Below, piece after piece: positions 54,520 through 63,893 of a stretch of 64,000 bases of DNA. The stretch comes from Telmatobacter sp. DSM 110680 (GTDB taxonomy: Bacteria > Acidobacteriota > Terriglobia > Terriglobales > Acidobacteriaceae), in the NCBI RefSeq assembly GCF_039994875.1, contig NZ_CP121196.1:1550001-1614000 (forward strand). The letters run 5' to 3'. Position 1 is the first letter of the stretch. Every line of letters starts with the position of its first letter. The notes under the pieces are model-generated. The model was not told the origin of the DNA, did not search any database, and saw only the letters and a program-made list of their open reading frames with translations. The position numbers were made by a program, and so were the translations under genes.

Positions 54520-55068
54520 ATGGCAGCAAGGTTGAAAGAGAAGTACAACAAAGAGATCAAGCAGGCTCTCAAGAAGGAACTGGGCATCGACAACATGATG
54601 GCCGTTCCCCGGCTTGAGAAGGTTGTCATCAATATGGGCCTGGGCGAAGCGACGCAGAACACCAAGCTGCTGGACCCGCTGGTGGGCGATCTGACGCAAA
54701 TCGCCGGACAGAAGCCGGTGATGACGAAGGCGAAGAAGTCGATTGCCGCTTTCAAGGTGCGCGCCGGCATGTCCATCGGAGCCATGGTGACCTTGCGCAA
54801 TGAGAAGGCATACGAGTTTCTCGACCGCCTGATCTCAACTGCACTGCCGCGGGTTCGCGATTTTCGCGGCGTTTCGACTAAGAGTTTTGACGGGCGCGGT
54901 AACTACACGCTCGGTCTGCGCGATCAGCTGATCTTCCCCGAGATTGATTACTCGAAGGTGGAAAAGTTGAAGGGCATGAACATCACGATCGTGACCACGG
55001 CGAAGGACGATAACGGAGCGCGTGCGCTTCTGAAGGCCTTCGGCATGCCGTTCCGGCAGGGCGCGTAG
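54520..55068 (+). CDS. rplE: 50S ribosomal protein L5
   Basis: 5S rRNA-binding protein, about 182 residues from the ATG at 54520 ([13 protein letters not shown]), the usual family start. In-frame GTGs at 54511 and 54481 would add up to 13 residues, and the purine-rich GAAAGAGAG stretch could serve either start. Conserved [31 protein letters not shown] and [12 protein letters not shown]. Confidence 0.94.
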   Translation: MAARLKEKYNKEIKQALKKELGIDNMMAVPRLEKVVINMGLGEATQNTKLLDPLVGDLTQIAGQKPVMTKAKKSIAAFKVRAGMSIGAMVTLRNEKAYEFLDRLISTALPRVRDFRGVSTKSFDGRGNYTLGLRDQLIFPEIDYSKVEKLKGMNITIVTTAKDDNGARALLKAFGMPFRQGA

Positions 55069-55082
55069 GGGAATAGAGGATT

Positions 55083-55268
55083 ATGGCAACCACTGCAAAG
55101 AGAGTGAAGGACGCGCGGAAGCCGAAGTTCAGCTCCCGCAAACACAACCGGTGCAAGCTCTGCGGACGTCCGCGGGGATACCTGCGGAAGTTCGGTATCT
55201 GTCGCTTGTGTTTCCGGGCATTGGCGCTCAAGGGAGAGATCCCCGGCGTCGTGAAGTCGAGCTGGTAG
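55083..55268 (+). CDS. rpsN: 30S ribosomal protein S14 type Z
   Basis: 61-residue zinc-binding S14 with [20 protein letters not shown], the short C+ form. It occupies the standard spc position between rplE and rpsH. Confidence 0.97.
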   Translation: MATTAKRVKDARKPKFSSRKHNRCKLCGRPRGYLRKFGICRLCFRALALKGEIPGVVKSSW

Positions 55269-55274
55269 TAAAAC

Positions 55275-55381
55275 GGTGGTCAGGGAACAGTGGTCAGTGG
55301 TCAGTTTCTTCTTGGTTTAACTGACTGCATCGGCGGAGCCGAGAATTTCCTGATCACTGATAACTGAACACTGATCACTGT
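55275..55381. repeat. Heptad inverted repeat rpsN-rpsH
   Basis: Left arm CAGGGAA, CAGTGGT, CAGTGGT (55281-55301); right arm CTGATCA, CTGATAA, CTGAACA, CTGATCA (55350-55377); about 48 bases between. The right arm ends some 70 bases before rpsH. Confidence 0.85.
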
Positions 55382-55449
55382 AGTACGCATTCCCGCTGGT
55401 TCTCCTGTTGAAGTGAGACCGGGAGCGAACGGGGAATGAAGGAGAAGGA

Positions 55450-55845
55450 ATGAGTCTGACCGACCCAGTAGCAGATTTTCTGGCGCGAATTCGGAACGCA
55501 ATCCGTGCGCGTCATCAGAAGCTGGATGTGCCGGCTTCCAAGTTGAAGACCGAGATAGCCCGCATTCTCAAGGAAGAGGGCTACATTTCGAACTACAAGA
55601 CGCAGGAAGAAGAAGGCAAGCTGATTCTCCGCGTGTACCTGAAGTACGGCGGACAGGAAGCAGCTATTCGTGACCTCGCTCGTATTTCGCGTCCCGGCTG
55701 CCGTGTGTACATTGGCCGCGATGAGATCAAGCGCGTCCAAGGTGGACTTGGCATCTCGATCATGACGACCCCCAAGGGTGTGATGACGGGCCGCCAGGCA
55801 CGCCGCGAAGGCGTAGGCGGCGAACTGCTCTGCGAAGTGTGGTAA
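55450..55845 (+). CDS. rpsH: 30S ribosomal protein S8
   Basis: Central 16S-binding protein of the 30S platform and, in E. coli, the repressor of the spc operon. 131 residues: DPVADFLARIRNA at the start, GISIMTTPKGVMTGRQARREGVGGELLCEVW at the end. Confidence 0.97.
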   Translation: MSLTDPVADFLARIRNAIRARHQKLDVPASKLKTEIARILKEEGYISNYKTQEEEGKLILRVYLKYGGQEAAIRDLARISRPGCRVYIGRDEIKRVQGGLGISIMTTPKGVMTGRQARREGVGGELLCEVW

Positions 55846-55848
55846 AGG

Positions 55849-56005
55849 CAGTGAACAGTTGTCAGTGATCAGTGGTCAGTTTGTTCGTGCTTGAACTCGC
55901 CGCTTAGGAATTGGGTAAACGTTCTGATCACTTTTACTGTTTTTCGGCTGCAGTGGAACGAATGAGAGTGGAAACAATCACTGAACACTGATCACTGACC
56001 ACTGT
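55849..56005. repeat. Heptad inverted repeat rpsH-rplF
   Basis: Left arm CAGTGAA, CAGTTGT, CAGTGAT, CAGTGGT (55849-55876) starts four bases after rpsH. An isolated CTGATCA lies at 55924. The right arm CTGAACA, CTGATCA, CTGACCA (55981-56001) lies ahead of rplF. Confidence 0.85.
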
Positions 56006-56041
56006 TTTCGGGACTCGCAAGCCAACTTAAGGATTGATTCG

Positions 56042-56581
56042 ATGTCGCGCATTGGAAAAAAAGTAATTCCGCTTCCCTCTGGCGTTAAGTATAAGGTTGA
56101 GGGCAACACGGTCCTGGTGGAAGGTCCCAAAGGCAAGGTATCGGCGATGATTGCCGACGGCATCTCGCTCGAGACCAAAGACGGCGTATTGCATGTGAAT
56201 CGCGAAAGCGACGACAAGGCCGCCGTCCATGGATTGACACGCGCGCTCGTCTTCAACGCGGTGCAGGGTGTAACGCAGGGTTGGAAGAAAGAATTGGACA
56301 TTGTCGGCATCGGCTATCGCGCGGAGTTGAAGGGCAAGGGCATGGTGGTGTTTACCCTCGGCTACTCCCATCCGATCGAGGTTCCGCTGCCCACAGGTAT
56401 TGAAGTAACTATCGATCCGAAGCAGACGCACCTCACCGTATCCGGCATCGACCGGCAGAAGGTAGGGCAGGTTGCCGCAGACATGCGTTCGCTGCGCAAG
56501 CCCGATCCATACAAGAACAAAGGCGTGCGCTACTCCGACGAGAAGCTGAAGAAGAAGGCCGGTAAGACAGGCGCGAAATAA
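56042..56581 (+). CDS. rplF: 50S ribosomal protein L6
   Basis: Two-domain protein at the factor-binding site, 179 residues. [24 protein letters not shown], and the C-terminal block [25 protein letters not shown] are conserved. Confidence 0.97.
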   Translation: MSRIGKKVIPLPSGVKYKVEGNTVLVEGPKGKVSAMIADGISLETKDGVLHVNRESDDKAAVHGLTRALVFNAVQGVTQGWKKELDIVGIGYRAELKGKGMVVFTLGYSHPIEVPLPTGIEVTIDPKQTHLTVSGIDRQKVGQVAADMRSLRKPDPYKNKGVRYSDEKLKKKAGKTGAK

Positions 56582-56583
56582 AA

Positions 56584-56669
56584 CAGGGATCAGTTGTTAG
56601 TGTTCCGTGATCAGCTCTATGACCGTCGACCTTAGCAAGTTCTGATCACTGTCCACTGACCACTGCAGT
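56584..56669. repeat. Heptad inverted repeat rplF-rplR
   Basis: Degenerate left arm CAGGGAT, CAGTTGT, TAGTGTT, CCGTGAT (56584-56611); clean right arm CTGATCA, CTGTCCA, CTGACCA (56642-56662). Confidence 0.8.
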
Positions 56670-56720
56670 TCAAACCGAACGGAGTCGAGAGTCGGCTCCG
56701 CTGATAGGAAAGAGACGAAG

Positions 56721-57068
56721 ATGATTAAGAGAAACGAAATTCGCCAGCGGATTCACTCGCGCATCCGCGCCAAGCTGGCCGGCACCGGTGAGCGGCCCAG
56801 GTTGAATGTGTATCGCTCGCTGAACCACATTTACGCGCAGGTGATTGACGACCAGAAGGGCGTGACCATTGTGTCCGCTTCAACGCTGGCCACGAAGTCG
56901 AAGACCGGCGGCAATGTGGCAGCAGCCAAGGAGATCGGTAAAGCGATCGCCGAGAAGGCTCAGGAAAAGGGCGTCAAGAAGGTGGTCTTCGATCGCGGCG
57001 GCTTTCTGTATCACGGCCGCATCAAGGCTCTTGCCGAAGCAGCGCGCGAAGCAGGGCTGGAGTTTTAA
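56721..57068 (+). CDS. rplR: 50S ribosomal protein L18
   Basis: 5S rRNA-binding protein, 115 residues. [22 protein letters not shown] and the end [26 protein letters not shown] are canonical. Confidence 0.97.
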   Translation: MIKRNEIRQRIHSRIRAKLAGTGERPRLNVYRSLNHIYAQVIDDQKGVTIVSASTLATKSKTGGNVAAAKEIGKAIAEKAQEKGVKKVVFDRGGFLYHGRIKALAEAAREAGLEF

Positions 57069-57071
57069 AAG

Positions 57072-57166
57072 CAGTAAACAGTGAAACAGTGCACAGTGCA
57101 CAGTGAAGACTTCAAAATGGTGAGAGCAAGACTGACCACTGATCACTGTCCACTGTCTACTGAAAG
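57072..57166. repeat. Heptad inverted repeat rplR-rpsE
   Basis: The left arm CAGTAAA, CAGTGAA(A), CAGTGCA, CAGTGCA, CAGTGAA has one 8-base unit. Right arm CTGACCA, CTGATCA, CTGTCCA, CTGTCTA, CTGAAAG (57132-57166). The rpsE ribosome site follows directly. Confidence 0.85.
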
Positions 57167-57179
57167 AGACGAGAGAGCA

Positions 57180-57689
57180 ATGATGATCTTGAATAAGAAA
57201 CTCGATGCCAACCAGTACAACCTGAAGGATCAGGTGGTTTCCATTAACCGCGTGACCAAGGTGGTGAAGGGCGGCAAGAACATGTCGTTTGCCGCGCTGG
57301 TTGTGGTAGGCGACGCCGCTTCGGGCGTGGTTGGTTACGGATCGGGCAAGGCCAAGGAAGTTCCCCAGGCTATCCGCAAGGGAATTGAAGCGGCCAAGAA
57401 GAACTTGGTTCGCATTAACCTGACCGATACGTCGATTCCGCACCAGGTGTTGGGGCGTTTTGGCTCGGGCCACGTGCTGCTGAAGCCGGCTCCTGAAGGA
57501 ACGGGCGTCATAGCCGGTGGTGCAGTGCGCGCAGTAATGACCTCGGTCGGCGTGCAGAACGTGCTCACCAAGAGCCTGGGAACGGCGAACCCGCACAACG
57601 TCATCAAGGCAACGTTTGACGCGCTCATTCAATTGCGCGACAAGAGCGACGTGGCCACGGCGCGCGGTAAGCAGGTTGAGGAGCTTTAA
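57180..57689 (+). CDS. rpsE: 30S ribosomal protein S5
   Basis: Decoding-fidelity protein near the mRNA entry, 169 residues from the ATG at 57180 (MMILNKKLD). The earlier in-frame ATG at 57081 lies in the heptad repeat and is not the start. Conserved [37 protein letters not shown] and [20 protein letters not shown]. Confidence 0.96.
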   Translation: MMILNKKLDANQYNLKDQVVSINRVTKVVKGGKNMSFAALVVVGDAASGVVGYGSGKAKEVPQAIRKGIEAAKKNLVRINLTDTSIPHQVLGRFGSGHVLLKPAPEGTGVIAGGAVRAVMTSVGVQNVLTKSLGTANPHNVIKATFDALIQLRDKSDVATARGKQVEEL

Positions 57690-57691
57690 TC

Positions 57692-57880
57692 ATGGCTGAG
57701 ACCAAAAAGATTCGCATTCAGTACTACCGGTCAAAGAACTCGACGCCAATGAAGCACAAGTTGGTTGTCAAGGGTCTTGGCTTTACGCGGCTCAACCAGA
57801 TCGTGGAGCGCGTAGACAACGAATCCATTCGCGGCATGGTGAAGACGATTCCGCATCTGGTAAGAATTCTAGAAAACTAG
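57692..57880 (+). CDS. rpmD: 50S ribosomal protein L30
   Basis: 62-residue protein, ferredoxin-like fold. YYRSKNSTPMKHKLVVKGLG and VRGMVKTIPHLVRI-type ending (SIRGMVKTIPHLVRIL). Two bases after rpsE. Confidence 0.95.
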   Translation: MAETKKIRIQYYRSKNSTPMKHKLVVKGLGFTRLNQIVERVDNESIRGMVKTIPHLVRILEN

Positions 57881-57884
57881 GCTC

Positions 57885-57945
57885 CGTGCACAGTGAATAG
57901 TGACGTCAGTACTGATCACTACTCACTGAACACTGTTCACTGAAT
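57885..57945. repeat. Heptad inverted repeat rpmD-rplO
   Basis: Short left arm CAGTGAA, TAGTGAC (57891-57904); longer right arm ACTGATC, ACTACTC, ACTGAAC, ACTGTTC, ACTGAAT (57911-57945). Confidence 0.8.
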
Positions 57946-58001
57946 TACGCAACGCGAGTCGGTGAAACTCAATTTCACTGGCGCTATTAGCGAGGAAAAT
58001 C

Positions 58002-58463
58002 ATGGCAAAGAATCTATCGAATTTGCGCGCGCCCAAAAAGGCAAACACCGGGCGCAAGCGCGTGGGCCGGGGCATGGGATCCGGCATGGGCAAAACCTCA
58101 GCTCGTGGCCACAAGGGCCAGGGTTCGCGTTCCGGCTTCAGCCTGATGCGCGGTTTTGAGGGCGGCCAGATGCCGCTGCACCGCCGGCTTCCGAAGCGTG
58201 GCTTCACCAACATCTTCCGCACCGAGTACAGCGTGGTGAACCTCGACAGATTCGCCGACCTCTCCGTGAAGGAAGTCGGGTTGGACGATTACAAGAAGCT
58301 CGGCCTCGTTTCGAGCAAAAAGGCCCTGATCAAGGTGCTTGGCTCGGGGGAACTGACCTCGGCCATCATCATCCACGCGCACAAGTTTTCCAAGTCGGCC
58401 ATCGAGAAGATCGAAAAGGCCGGCGGCAAAGCCGTTGTGGCGGGAGCGCCCGCGGCAGCGTAA
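58002..58463 (+). CDS. rplO: 50S ribosomal protein L15
   Basis: Late-assembly 23S-binding protein, 153 residues. [29 protein letters not shown] and the [15 protein letters not shown] block are canonical; the C-terminal [12 protein letters not shown] with Ala-rich end is normal. Confidence 0.96.
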   Translation: MAKNLSNLRAPKKANTGRKRVGRGMGSGMGKTSARGHKGQGSRSGFSLMRGFEGGQMPLHRRLPKRGFTNIFRTEYSVVNLDRFADLSVKEVGLDDYKKLGLVSSKKALIKVLGSGELTSAIIIHAHKFSKSAIEKIEKAGGKAVVAGAPAAA

Positions 58464-58660
58464 GGACATCCATCCGGGTTTCGAAGTCGAGACCCGGAAC
58501 ACCCTATGTGTCCGGGAACACCGTCAGGCTGACTTCCAAGCTGCCAAGATCGAAAGCTGAAGGCATCCGGCGGAATTCAGGGACACTTGGCGACCTTCGC
58601 GCTTACACTGGATTTTGGCAAGATCTGAGCGGCGTCATCGCCTGAAGCGGAAAACCACAC
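58464..58660. other. rplO-secY gap
   Basis: 197 bases, unusually long for this operon. It has no heptad repeat. It carries CCGGGTTTCGAAG/GACCCGG-type inverted segments (about 58472-58495) and no recognised gene. A secY-specific promoter is possible but none is convincing. Confidence 0.35.
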
Positions 58661-60046
58661 ATGCTTGAGAAGTTTCTGAATATCTTCCGGATTCCTGACC
58701 TGCGCAAGCGGGTTCTGTTTACATTGGGCATTCTCGCCGTGTACCGCCTGGGTGCGTTCATCCCTACCCCCGGCGTGAACACTCACCAGCTTGAGCTCCT
58801 GTTCAACGCCCAAAGCGGTTCGGCGCTAGGCTTGATGGACCTGTTCGGCGGCGGTAACCTGCGCCGAATGACCATCTTCGCGCTAGGCATCATGCCGTAT
58901 ATCACTGCGTCCATCATCTTCCAGTTGCTGACGGTGGTCTACGAGCCATTGGCGCGCATCCAGAAGGAAGGTGAACTGGGTCGCCGGAAGATCACGCAGT
59001 GGACGCGTTACATGACAGTCGTCCTCGGCGCATTGCAATCCATCGGCATCGCGGCCATTCTGACCAAGCAGGGTCTCGTACTTCATCCCGGCATCGGCTT
59101 CAGTCTGATGACCGTGCTGACTCTGACCACAGGCACAGCGTTCATCATGTGGTTGGGCGAACAGATTACTGACCGTGGCATCGGCAACGGCATGAGCCTG
59201 CTGATCTTTGCGGGCATCATTGCAGGTCTTCCGCGCGGCGTAGCCGACCTCGTCGGCAAGGTGCAGACCAGCGCCTGGGGTTCGCTCACCATCTTCGCCG
59301 TGCTGCTGCTGGCCGTGGGCATGATCGCGGTCGTTGCATTCATCGTCTTCGTGGAGCGCTCAGAACGCCGCATCCCCATCCAAAGCGCCCGCCGCATCGT
59401 GGGCCGCAGGATGATGGGTGGCTCGTCAAGCCATCTTCCACTCAAAGTGAACTCTGGCGGAGTTATGCCGGTTATTTTTGCCAGTTCCATCCTCTCGGCT
59501 CCGCTGCTTTTCGGCCAGATGGAGTGGGTGCAGAGCAATCGCTTCTTCCAGCCCATTATCCAAGCGCTCCAGCCCGGCTATCCCTGGTATGAAACGCTCT
59601 ACGTTCTGGGCATTATCTTCTTTGCTTACTTCTACGTATCGATCGTCATGAAGCCGGACGACATCGCCGACAACTTCCGCAAGTCCGGATCGTTTATTCC
59701 CGGCATCCGCCCCGGAAAGCGCACCTCGGACTTCATCAACGACATCCTTACCCGGATTACGCTGGTCGGCGCGATCTACCTCATCATCATTTCCCTGGTG
59801 CCCACCTTCCTGATTTCGGGCATACGTTTTGACAAGCTATTTCTAGTTGGCCGGTTCTTTGAGAGTCTGCCGACTTGGGCAACACACGGTTTGGGGGTCA
59901 ATTTCTACTTCGGCGGCACCTCGCTGCTGATCGTAGTAGGTGTCGCTATGGACACTGTCAACCAGATCGAATCGCAGCTGATCATGCGCCATTATGACGG
60001 CTTTTCCCCGCGTTCCGGTCGTATACGCGGAAGGAAAAACTGGTAA
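58661..60046 (+). CDS. secY: Preprotein translocase subunit SecY
   Basis: Central channel of the Sec translocon, 461 residues with ten membrane helices. Starts MLEKFLNIFRIPDLRKRVLF. The conserved GIMPYITASIIFQLL lies in the plug/helix-2 region, with GIGNGMSLLIFAGI, VERSERRIPIQ and RGRKNW at the end. The stop overlaps the first adk ATG (TAATG). Confidence 0.97.
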   Translation: MLEKFLNIFRIPDLRKRVLFTLGILAVYRLGAFIPTPGVNTHQLELLFNAQSGSALGLMDLFGGGNLRRMTIFALGIMPYITASIIFQLLTVVYEPLARIQKEGELGRRKITQWTRYMTVVLGALQSIGIAAILTKQGLVLHPGIGFSLMTVLTLTTGTAFIMWLGEQITDRGIGNGMSLLIFAGIIAGLPRGVADLVGKVQTSAWGSLTIFAVLLLAVGMIAVVAFIVFVERSERRIPIQSARRIVGRRMMGGSSSHLPLKVNSGGVMPVIFASSILSAPLLFGQMEWVQSNRFFQPIIQALQPGYPWYETLYVLGIIFFAYFYVSIVMKPDDIADNFRKSGSFIPGIRPGKRTSDFINDILTRITLVGAIYLIIISLVPTFLISGIRFDKLFLVGRFFESLPTWATHGLGVNFYFGGTSLLIVVGVAMDTVNQIESQLIMRHYDGFSPRSGRIRGRKNW

Positions 60047-60786
60047 TGTCGTCGTCTGCAGCAAGTGTTGAAAGTGCAGTAGAAGCAGCAGTAGAAGGAG
60101 ATCGAGGGTCGGCAAGGATGATCGTACCTGGACCGATTCTCCTGTTGGGTGCACCGGGCGTGGGCAAGGGTACCCAGGCCAAGGAGTTGGTGCAACATTG
60201 GGGGATACCCCAGATTTCAACCGGTGACCTGCTCCGGGCCAATGTGGCCCAAGGTACGCCGCTGGGCAAGACGGCCAAAGAGATCATGCACCGGGGAGAA
60301 CTGGTCCCTGACTCCCTGGTCAACGAGATGGTAGCCGTTAGGCTGCAGCAGCCGGATACGGTTAAAGGCTACATTTTGGATGGGTTCCCCCGGACGTTGG
60401 CGCAGGCGCATTGGCTGGATGGACGCCTGGCGATGCAAACAGAGGCTTTACCACTGGTTGCCGTCAGTATCCAAGTGGATTATAATCAGTTACTGCGCCG
60501 AATTACGGGGCGCAGGAACTGTCCAGTCTGCCAGACCATCTACAACGTTTATTCAAAGCCGCCCCAGCGGGCTGGCTTTTGCGATGTAGAAGGTGCTGCA
60601 CTGACCCAGAGATCTGATGACACGGAAAAGGCTTTTGCGGAGCGCATGCGCGCCTACGCTGCCCAAACCGCGCCTGTGATTGAGCACTATCGGGAATTGG
60701 GTCGGTTTATCGAAGTGCCCGGAGACGGGCAGATCGCCGCGATTGCGGCTGGAATTGTTGCCGCCGTTGAGCGGCTGCGCAAATAG
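60046..60786 (+). CDS. adk: Adenylate kinase
   Basis: Keeps AMP, ADP and ATP in balance. P-loop LLGAPGVGKGTQAK, NMP-site STGDLLRA, DGFPRTLAQ and the zinc-type LID. The LID ligands read CPVC, then FCDVE: Cys, Cys, Cys and a Glu where Cys or Asp is usual. The ATG at 60046 is coupled to secY, but adds ~24 residues before the normal start; an internal ATG at 60118 (MIVPGPILLLGAP) after GAGGG may be the true one. Confidence 0.94.
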   Translation: MSSSAASVESAVEAAVEGDRGSARMIVPGPILLLGAPGVGKGTQAKELVQHWGIPQISTGDLLRANVAQGTPLGKTAKEIMHRGELVPDSLVNEMVAVRLQQPDTVKGYILDGFPRTLAQAHWLDGRLAMQTEALPLVAVSIQVDYNQLLRRITGRRNCPVCQTIYNVYSKPPQRAGFCDVEGAALTQRSDDTEKAFAERMRAYAAQTAPVIEHYRELGRFIEVPGDGQIAAIAAGIVAAVERLRK

Positions 60787-60837
60787 CGCGGCGCGCGAAC
60801 GGCAGTTTGTGCGTTTACGAAAGACGGGTTTAGCGAA

Positions 60838-61590
60838 GTGGCTGTCGTATTGAAGTCGTCTCTAGAGATCGAGAAGATGCGCCGCGCAGGCAAGGTTGTC
60901 CGCGAGGTGTTGGAACTCGTGCGCAGTCATGTCAAGCCAGGCGCGACTACTCTTGATCTCGAAAAGGTCGCGGAAGCGCGCATCAGCGAACTGGGCGCCA
61001 AGCCGGCTTTCAAGGGATACCACGGATTTCCGTGTGTGCTTTGCACCTCAGTCAACAACGAGGTTGTGCACGGTATTCCATCCAAGAAGCGTGTCTTGAA
61101 AGAAGGGGACATTGTCTCAGTGGATTGCGGGGCGATAGTTGACGGCTTTTTCGGTGATGCCGCGATCACGGTCCCAGTTGGAGAAAAGATTGCGCCCGAC
61201 ACAGCGCGACTGCTTGAGGTCACGGAGAAGTCGCTGCACGCCGGCATCTCAGTGGTGAAGCCCGGAGCGACGCTGGGCGATATCGGGGCAGCAGTGCAGA
61301 AGGTAGTCGAAGCCGAAGGGTTTTCGGTGGTACGAGATTTTGTTGGACATGGGATCGGCAGTCATATGCACGAGGATCCGCAGGTGCCGAACTTCGGCGA
61401 AGCGGGGTCCGGCATGAAGTTGCGGGCCGGAATGGTGATTGCGATCGAGCCTATGGTGAACGCCGGAAAGCCGAATGTGCGCGTATTGCGCGATGGCTGG
61501 ACGGCGGTTACAGACGATGGAAGTATGAGTGCTCATTTTGAGCACACGGTGGCGGTTACCGACACCGGCGCAAAGGTCCTGACTGAGTAG
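60838..61590 (+). CDS. map: Type I methionine aminopeptidase
   Basis: Removes the initiator methionine from nascent proteins, dimetal enzyme, 250 residues from a GTG at 60838. Metal ligands: Asp in SVDCGAIVDGFFGDAAIT, His in GHGIGSHMHEDP, Glu in IAIEPM and HFEHT. Typical secY-adk-map-infA order. Confidence 0.96.
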   Translation: MAVVLKSSLEIEKMRRAGKVVREVLELVRSHVKPGATTLDLEKVAEARISELGAKPAFKGYHGFPCVLCTSVNNEVVHGIPSKKRVLKEGDIVSVDCGAIVDGFFGDAAITVPVGEKIAPDTARLLEVTEKSLHAGISVVKPGATLGDIGAAVQKVVEAEGFSVVRDFVGHGIGSHMHEDPQVPNFGEAGSGMKLRAGMVIAIEPMVNAGKPNVRVLRDGWTAVTDDGSMSAHFEHTVAVTDTGAKVLTE

Positions 61591-61639
61591 GATTCAGTCC
61601 AAAACTTGAGGGTGCGGAAGCACCAGAAGTGGATACAGT

Positions 61640-61858
61640 TTGTCGAAGGAAGACGCGATTGAGGTCATGGCAACGGTGGTTGAAACGTTGCCCAACGCAA
61701 TGTTCAAGGTGAAGCTCGAGACGAATCATGAAGTGCTGGCTCATGTCTCGGGCAGAATGCGCAAAAATTTCATCCGCATTTTGCCGGGTGATCGCGTAGC
61801 CGTAGAACTCAGTCCGTACGACCTGAACCGCGGGCGAATTGTGTACCGCTACAAATAA
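61640..61858 (+). CDS. infA: Translation initiation factor IF-1
   Basis: 72-residue OB-fold factor that binds the A site during initiation. It starts with TTG at 61640. Conserved [34 protein letters not shown] and [11 protein letters not shown]. Confidence 0.96.
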   Translation: MSKEDAIEVMATVVETLPNAMFKVKLETNHEVLAHVSGRMRKNFIRILPGDRVAVELSPYDLNRGRIVYRYK

Positions 61859-61910
61859 GCTTTAGTAGGCCGCGTATTGATCGGGATGCGCGGAGAAGGG
61901 CAGTAAATCA

Positions 61911-62024
61911 ATGAAGGTCCGTGCATCAGTTAAGAAGATTTGCGTTAAGTGCAAGGTCATTAACCGCCATGGGGTGGTTCGCGTGATCTGCGAGAACGCA
62001 AAGCACAAGCAGCGCCAGGGCTAA
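61911..62024 (+). CDS. rpmJ: 50S ribosomal protein L36
   Basis: 37-residue zinc ribbon protein, the smallest gene here. Reads [19 protein letters not shown] then [18 protein letters not shown]; ligands C-x2-C, Cys and His are present, the zinc-binding form. AGGG-type ribosome site and position between infA and rpsM confirm it. Confidence 0.97.
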   Translation: MKVRASVKKICVKCKVINRHGVVRVICENAKHKQRQG

Positions 62025-62216
62025 TCGAGCCTGGTAATAGGCGGAAACTCCAAGGAAGTTTCAGGGGCTAGTTAGCTTGAGTCAAGGCTTGCGATGAACC
62101 CCGGAGTGGATCACCCCAGCGATGAAAGACCTGTCGCCGGGGACCCCGATAAACCGCATAACCCGTGCGAGCCGGTTGAGGCCGGAGGCACAAACAGAAG
62201 CACTAAAGGATTCAGA
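62025..62216 (+). promoter_or_regulatory. Leader before rpsM (alpha operon)
   Basis: 192 bases between rpmJ and rpsM without a supported gene and without heptads. Contains GAAACT/AGTTTC (about 62043-62060) and GC-rich inverted stretches (CCCCGG, CCGGGG near 62100 and 62137). In E. coli the alpha-operon leader binds S4; an equivalent role is possible only. Confidence 0.35.
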
Positions 62217-62603
62217 ATGGCACGTATTGCTGGCGTCGATCTGCCCCGCAACAAGCAGGCTCGGATCGCGCTCACATACATCTACGGCATCGGTAATCCT
62301 CGGTCGCTGAAGATCCTGGAGAAGGCGCATGTTGACGCCAACAAAAAGGTTCAGGACCTTAGCGAAGAAGAGGTAAACCACATCCGCCAGGTGATTGAGG
62401 ACGAGGGTGACGTCGAGGGCGATCTCCGCAAAGATACCCAGATGCACATCAAGCGCCTCATCGATATTCAGAGCTACCGCGGCAACCGGCATCGCCGGTC
62501 GTTGCCGGTACGTGGACAGCGCACCCACACCAATGCCCGCACCCGCAAGGGACCGCGTAAGGGCACTGTGGCGGGCAAGAAGAAAGCGACGGCGAAGACC
62601 TAA
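62217..62603 (+). CDS. rpsM: 30S ribosomal protein S13
   Basis: 30S head protein contacting the P-site tRNA, 128 residues from the ATG at 62217 ([21 protein letters not shown]), with AAAGGA upstream. Conserved [20 protein letters not shown] and [16 protein letters not shown]. Its stop overlaps rpsK by one base. Confidence 0.97.
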   Translation: MARIAGVDLPRNKQARIALTYIYGIGNPRSLKILEKAHVDANKKVQDLSEEEVNHIRQVIEDEGDVEGDLRKDTQMHIKRLIDIQSYRGNRHRRSLPVRGQRTHTNARTRKGPRKGTVAGKKKATAKT

Positions 62604-63025
62604 TGGCGAAACCAGAGCAGAAGGCCGCAGCCGGCAAAGCTGGCAAGAACAAGAAATTCAAGAAGCGCGAGCGCAAGAATGTGCCGTATGGTATCTGCCA
62701 TATTCAAGCCTCGTTCAACAACACCATCGTGACCATCACCGACCAGGTGGGCAATACGCTCAGCTGGAAGAGCTCGGGTTCGCTCGGCTTTCGCGGTTCG
62801 CGCAAGGGCACGCCGTTCGCGGCGCAGCAGGCCGCATCGAACGCGGCGTCCATGGCGCGCGATCACGGTCTGCGGGCAGTCGACGTACGCGTCGCTGGTC
62901 CCGGATCGGGCCGCGAGTCGGCCATCCGTGCACTGGCAGCAGCTGGCATCGATGTTCGCTCAATCCGCGACGTCACGCCGGTGCCGCACAATGGTTGCCG
63001 TCCGCCAAAGCGGCGTCGCGTGTAA
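62603..63025 (+). CDS. rpsK: 30S ribosomal protein S11
   Basis: Platform protein near the Shine-Dalgarno helix, 140 residues. Conserved [48 protein letters not shown] and [16 protein letters not shown]. Lys/Ala-rich N-terminus of ~22 residues. Confidence 0.97.
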   Translation: MAKPEQKAAAGKAGKNKKFKKRERKNVPYGICHIQASFNNTIVTITDQVGNTLSWKSSGSLGFRGSRKGTPFAAQQAASNAASMARDHGLRAVDVRVAGPGSGRESAIRALAAAGIDVRSIRDVTPVPHNGCRPPKRRRV

Positions 63026-63035
63026 GAGAAGTTGT

Positions 63036-63197
63036 CAGTGGTCAGTGAACAGTGGTCAGTTGTTCTTGCCGCAAGCGGCATACTCAACTCCACAAACTGA
63101 CTCGACAACGGCAGTGAAGGAAGCAGAAATCAGTTGTCGCAGTTCGCAATTGCACAGCAAAACTGAACACTGTCCACTGATCACTGTTCACTGAAAC
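63036..63197. repeat. Heptad inverted repeat rpsK-rpsD
   Basis: Left arm CAGTGGT, CAGTGAA, CAGTGGT, CAGTTGT (63036-63063); right arm CTGAACA, CTGTCCA, CTGATCA, CTGTTCA (63163-63190). About 100 bases of unique sequence lie between. A GC-rich structured leader follows. Confidence 0.85.
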
Positions 63198-63200
63198 AAG

Positions 63201-63238
63201 GGCCGGGAGGAAGTCTCCTCCGGAGATGTAAACCGGCC
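63201..63238 (+). promoter_or_regulatory. rpsD leader structure
   Basis: Outer stem GGCCGG (63201-63206) with CCGGCC (63233-63238), and an inner GGAGGA/TCCTCC stem (63206-63221) that would hide a Shine-Dalgarno-like GGAGG. The inner stem can alternatively extend as CCGG-AGGA/TCCTCCGG. The functional AGGAG lies further on, near 63252. Confidence 0.45.
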
Positions 63239-63261
63239 GACATCCGAAGTCAGGAGAAGAA

Positions 63262-63891
63262 ATGGCTCGTTATACCGGAGCAGTATGCCGCCTTTGCCGT
63301 CGCGAGGGCACCAAGCTCTTCTTGAAGGGCACCAAATGCACATCGGACCGTTGCCCGATTGAGAAGCGCAACTTTCCTCCAGGACAACATGGGAAAGACC
63401 GCAAGGCCAAGATTGTAGGCTACGGCTTGCAACTGCACGAGAAGCAGAAGGCCAAGCGCATGTACTTCACCCTTGAAGGCCAGTTCCGCGCTTACTACGA
63501 GAAGGCCAACCGCGCTCAGGGCGTCACCGGCGAACTGCTGATTCAGCAGCTCGAACGTCGCCTCGACAACGTGGCTTTCCGTCTCGGATTCGCAATTTCT
63601 CGCCGCCAGGCTCGCCAGGTTGTTCGTCACGGTCACGTCTCCGTCAACGGCCGCAAGGTAAACATTCCCTCGTTCCAGGTAAACGTGGGCGACGAGATCG
63701 CGATCCGCGAATCTGCCAAAAAGCAGATCATCATCGAGCAGGGCACGCAGTATGCTGCCCAGAACCCAGTACCGGTCTGGCTCGAAGCAAATTTCGAAAA
63801 TATGTCTGGGCGCATTCTCAGCCTGCCCAAGCGCAAGGATGTTAATTTGCCGATCAACGAACAGCTGATCGTCGAACTGTACTCGAAGTAA
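63262..63891 (+). CDS. rpsD: 30S ribosomal protein S4
   Basis: 16S assembly initiator and fidelity protein, 209 residues. The zinc-binding form: CRLCRREG and [13 protein letters not shown]4 domain [21 protein letters not shown] and [15 protein letters not shown]. In many bacteria S4 autoregulates; the folded leader upstream may serve this. Confidence 0.97.
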   Translation: MARYTGAVCRLCRREGTKLFLKGTKCTSDRCPIEKRNFPPGQHGKDRKAKIVGYGLQLHEKQKAKRMYFTLEGQFRAYYEKANRAQGVTGELLIQQLERRLDNVAFRLGFAISRRQARQVVRHGHVSVNGRKVNIPSFQVNVGDEIAIRESAKKQIIIEQGTQYAAQNPVPVWLEANFENMSGRILSLPKRKDVNLPINEQLIVELYSK

Positions 63892-63893
63892 GA

